A stretch of DNA of 64,000 nucleotides from Dicaeum eximium (lineage: Eukaryota > Chordata > Aves > Passeriformes > Dicaeidae), in the NCBI GenBank assembly GCA_013396995.1, contig VWZP01001621.1:1-64000 (forward strand), written 5' to 3'. Below, in pieces: positions 61,001 to 64,000 of the stretch. Position 1 is the stretch's first letter; the number at the start of each line of letters is the position of its first letter. The notes beneath the pieces were generated by a model. It saw only the letters and a list, made by a program, of their open reading frames with translations, was not told the origin of the DNA and did not search any database. The position numbers were made by a program, and so were the translations under genes.

Positions 61001-61584
61001 TTTTAATAAGAATGATTCCCCAGCACCCTATTATCTAAAGGCACAGTGCTCTCCCATGATAAAAGCATCTGCCAGGGCAGGACTCAGGAATGTCTTGGCT
61101 CTGCTTGAACTCTGGAGGACACATCTCCTTTTCACTGGTTGCCAAGTCAGCCTAGCTCATAGAAAATGACCCCCTGGGCTGTCATATTCTTGATTATTTG
61201 CTCTTCCACAGGGCTGGAGAATAAAAGAAAAATAGAAGAAAGGGTTGAAAGGATTCCTGGAACAAAAAAGCAATATATTCTACAATTGAAGTCAAGCTTT
61301 CTTAGATCATGTGCCAAAAAAGGCATAGTAACATGAAAGACCAATTATGATGAGATTAGCCTCCTCAATAAGACTGATCAGTAATTGTGGTGTATAGTGT
61401 AAAAGCAATGCACTGTGGTAGAACAAAAGGAATTCAGTACTACTGTTCATACCCAATCAAGATAATTTCAAAACGTTCCTACATATAGACTGAAAATATA
61501 TTCTGTAAAAAATTACTGATACTACTACAAGTTATTCCCCCCTTTTACTTGGCAAAATACTCATTTCATTTTCATTAAGAAACA
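58088..61584. other. Single-copy AT-rich DNA, no gene seen
   Basis: Small TCTTGTCTA repeats lie near 58919-58960 and a TA array at 59393-59412. No coding region or transposon was recognised. Confidence 0.5.
59393..59412. repeat. (CATA)/(TA)n microsatellite
   Basis: ACATACATATATATATATAG-type array. Confidence 0.85.
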
Positions 61585-61990
61585 TTTTCATAAAGGTTGA
61601 AAGAGGCCTGTAAGACCATTGAGTCCAGCTGTGAAGCCAGCAAGTCCAACACTGAATCATGTCCCTAAGTGCCCCATCTACAGGTCTTTTCAACACCTCC
61701 AGGAATGGTGTTCAATCACTTCCCTGAGCAGCCTGTTTCAATGCTTGACAACAATTTTGGTGGAGAAATGTTCCCTAATATCCATCTAAACCTCCCCGGG
61801 TGCAACTTGAGGCTATTTCCTCTAGTCCTGTCACTTGTTACTTGGGATAAGAGACCAACTCTCTGCTCATTATAATCTCCTTTCAGGAAGTTATCAAAAG
61901 CAGTAAGGTCTCCCATGAGCACTCTTTTCTCAAGGCTAAACAACTCCAGTTCCCTCAGCTGCTCATTGAAAGACCTGTACTCTTAGATCC
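61585..61990 (-). mobile_element. CR1 LINE 3' fragment
   Basis: Well-preserved antisense CR1 end. Landmarks are AGGTTGAAAGAGGCCTGTAAGACCATTGAGTCCAGC (61594-61629), ATGTCCCTAAGTGCC (61661-61675), TCAACACCTCCAGGAATGG, CAGCCTGTTTCAATGCTTGACAACAATTTTGGTG (61728-61761), CTAATATCCATCTAAACCTCCCC (61775-61797), GAGGCTATTTCCTCTAGTCCTGTCACTTGTTACTTGGGA (61809-61847), and TCAGGAAGTTATC. Same subfamily as 23041-23175. A small insertion or duplication sits near 61626-61650 (CCAGCTGTGAAGCCAGCAAGTCC). Confidence 0.9.
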
Positions 61991-62537
61991 TTCACCTGCC
62001 TTTCATAAGTATATCCTGACCACACCTGTTCACATGGTTGTTCTTACTGCAACTCATTTTTTAAAATAATGTTCAATCCAGGTTTGAGGTTTCTTTAATA
62101 TTTATTCAAAATATTGTCATTGATTTATTGGTTAATCAAAACCATCAATTGCCCACCTGAGCAAATGATGAGCTATATAATACAAGTTACTAGTACTCAA
62201 GCTAATAATAATCGATATCTAAGTGGTATTTTTATATTTGCACAACAGAAGTATCTAACAATATACCTTATATTAAAATTGGTTTTGCTCTTAGAAAACA
62301 CATTAAAATGATTTTGTGGCTAAGTGGTCTTTTATTCCTGCTCTAATCTTATTGCTTGACATTGTGTAAGTCACTTAGCTTCTTTTTTCTTCATGTCCAG
62401 TCTGTAAAGTGACCAGTATGCATATTTCCATTCTACATTCCTTTTAGTACAAAGGCATCAGTTCATTGTATTTTTCTGAGTCTAAGGACATGGAGGTTCC
62501 TGGTCTAAGCTACATAGTCTGAATGCAGACATACAGC
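61991..62537. other. Single-copy DNA, no gene seen
   Basis: No coding region or recognised repeat. Confidence 0.5.
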
Positions 62538-63151
62538 TGTGGTGGTGTGTTTTTTGTTGTTCTAATTACTCAGTTTGTTCTTCCACTGTATTTGGTAAGT
62601 TTATCATGGTTCATTCCTGTTAGCCCCATTCTCTTGGTTCAGGCCAGAATTGCATCCTCCCTTCTTCTGTCAGTTAAGCGACGTATCTGCCCCTATTTCC
62701 TATTTCCTAACCCTTCCATAAGCCTATTTCCAAAAATAAGCCTATTTCCAAACCCTTCCCTGCCTGTCAGAGAAACCTTGCCCTCCTCCCATGTCAATCC
62801 TGGTAGACCCAACCTTTTGTTCCAGAACCCGCCATGTCTTCCATGTACTTCCTAGGCTCCCATTGGCTGTTAAGTTGTGCTCTCCTCCCTCTTACCCCTC
62901 ATGCGTTATTGTATTATGTATCCCCGCCTGATGCTCCTCCCCTGAGTTTGCCTGATTGGTTGAGGCTTTGTATCCTCCCCTTGGACCTCCTCCCTTTATC
63001 TGTTACTGTAAGCCTTTCTTCTTGGTTCTTCAGCCCTGAACCCCTCTGAGTTGTGTTCTCCTGCGCTTCGGCGAAATAAAGCCTTCTTGGATACTCCAAC
63101 AAGGAACCCTTCCCTTCTCCTTCACTCCGGGCTGCGGCGTGACCCTGACAT
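62538..63151 (+). mobile_element. CT-rich ERV LTR
   Basis: Plus-strand LTR starting TGTGGTGGTGTG with a long CT-rich U3. It has a small internal duplication (AAGCCTATTTCC, about 62719-62730 and 62738-62749), CCAAT-type motifs (CCCATTGGC near 62859, GATTGGTTG near 62953), and a polyadenylation signal AATAAA (63075-63080). About 71 bases later CCCTGACA (63144-63151) is the likeliest 3' end. An alternative end lies further right. No exact TSD was found. Same style as the truncated LTR at 20863. The 110-codon frame here is a by-product. Confidence 0.7.
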
Positions 63152-63313
63152 CCTTGTCCACCATCGGGATTACGTTCCCGGTGCGCAGCGCTCCCCAAGT
63201 CAGCCCGTGGCTAGGACCGGGAGCGGCCGCTCTTGGCGTGGCTGGGGGGAGAAGCCTCGGGCTAGCCAGAGAGGGCTTCTCTTGGCGCCTGCTGCGGACC
63301 GCATCACATGGCA
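63152..63313 (+). other. CpG-rich continuation of the LTR or provirus leader
   Basis: GC- and CpG-rich stretch, unlike anything else in the window, directly after the LTR polyadenylation signal region. It may be the rest of U5, leader sequence of a truncated provirus, or an unrelated CpG-rich patch. I see no clear primer-binding site and no gag frame. Confidence 0.45.
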
Positions 63314-64000
63314 GGAGTGAGGCATGAAACCTTTCATTCTGACTTAAAAGAGATCTGAGAATGACCTCATCAGACCAGACCTTTATTTAACTATTCCCCC
63401 AAATTCCTAAATCTTTATCAATGTGTTATATATGATTGTGGAAACAGGAATTACATTTGAATTCAGTGTGTGTTGCCTGTATTGAATAAATCTCAGATCT
63501 GTATGAAAACGCTTGTGAGCCACTGGAAAGTGTTGAAGACTTCAAGCAAGTAACTTAATTTTTCTTGAAATCTGCCAAGTATGAGGCTATTGCATTTATT
63601 CTTCTAATGGGAATCCTCTTTAATAAATGCCGGATTACTAGGATGTAATTTGTGATCATATTAACATGATTACAGCTCTCAGAATCCCAGTGGAGACCCT
63701 AGAAATATTATTAGGATTGTCAGTAGAAAGGAGTGTATGGTTTAAAAGGTTCTAAACTAATCATGCACTTATTAGTTATGGCCAAATTCCTGCTAACTCC
63801 CAGATGAGGGAGAAAAAACAGAACTAATTACTACAGTTGTGCACACAGGGGAAGGTGTCTGTACTAGAAAAAGTAAAATAAAACAGCTCTCCTGCCTGTA
63901 ATTACTTTTTCCATTATGTCATTTTGAATTATTACAGAAAAAAAAGAATCGCAGCATAGTAATGTGAGGTGCTGATGGGCTACAGCAATATAAAAATGGG
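63314..64000. other. Single-copy AT-rich DNA, no gene seen
   Basis: Returns abruptly to AT-rich sequence. No feature recognised. Confidence 0.5.

Noticed and set aside
62523..62855. 110-codon proline-rich frame
   Set aside because: By-product of the CT-rich U3 of the LTR starting at 62538.
1..64000. CRISPR arrays, bacterial operons, tRNA or rRNA genes
   Set aside because: No regularly spaced repeats of the right form, no cloverleaf or rRNA sequence recognised, and the repeat content is that of a bird genome.

Overview
This window looks like non-coding nuclear DNA from a bird, most likely a songbird. It is AT-rich, carries no recognisable protein-coding exon, tRNA or rRNA, and its interspersed repeats are the avian set. 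These are many decayed CR1 LINE fragments, several still ending in the CR1 3' motif (ATTCTATG direct repeats), plus long terminal repeats (LTRs) of endogenous retroviruses, including the ERVL-type LTR family that I know from songbird genomes. Two single ambiguous bases (N at 21258 and 22871) suggest a draft-quality assembly. Family names come from my recognition of consensus-like sequence, not from a database search.

Layout. 1-3.3 kb: single-copy AT-rich DNA. 3.3-4.1 kb: two CR1 pieces in opposite orientation. 6.0-6.5 kb and 8.9-9.2 kb: CR1 pieces on the minus strand. 9.3-13.0 kb: the most rearranged part, with an old roughly 200-bp direct duplication (9297-9503 and 11556-11762), an LTR-like element split by a second LTR on the opposite strand, and two ERVL LTRs meeting 3' end to 3' end. 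14.86-15.48 kb: a complete solo LTR with an exact 5-bp target-site duplication (TSD). 16.6-17.15 kb: a probable LTR. 19.6-20.2 kb: the longest open frame (182 codons), unrecognised. 20.86-21.26 kb: an LTR cut short at an N. 22.87-22.96 kb: an interrupted GGAA array beginning at the other N. 25.3-25.87 kb: a full-length ERVL LTR. 31.3-32.3 kb and 34.3-34.7 kb: the two most informative CR1 copies, with reverse transcriptase and mid-ORF2 remnants. 36.9-37.1 kb: a truncated ERVL LTR. 37.1-44.0 kb: largely single-copy DNA with a recent 76-bp tandem duplication. 46.6-47.4 kb: a purine tract and two opposed CR1 pieces. 47.4-56.7 kb: mostly single-copy. 56.7-58.1 kb: two further LTR-like elements, one with a 6-8 bp TSD. 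61.6-62.0 kb: CR1. 62.5-63.3 kb: a CT-rich LTR with a CpG-rich 3' part.

There is no operon or pathway to reconstruct. The content is an intergenic or long-intron landscape shaped by retroelement insertion, nesting and local duplication. I did not find a convincing new biological system. The best leads are the duplicated 9.3/11.6 kb segment, the nested LTR with twin perfect hairpins, the compact TSD-flanked element at 57.8 kb, the 182-codon frame at 19.6 kb, and the concealed assembly gap in the LTR at 21.26 kb.
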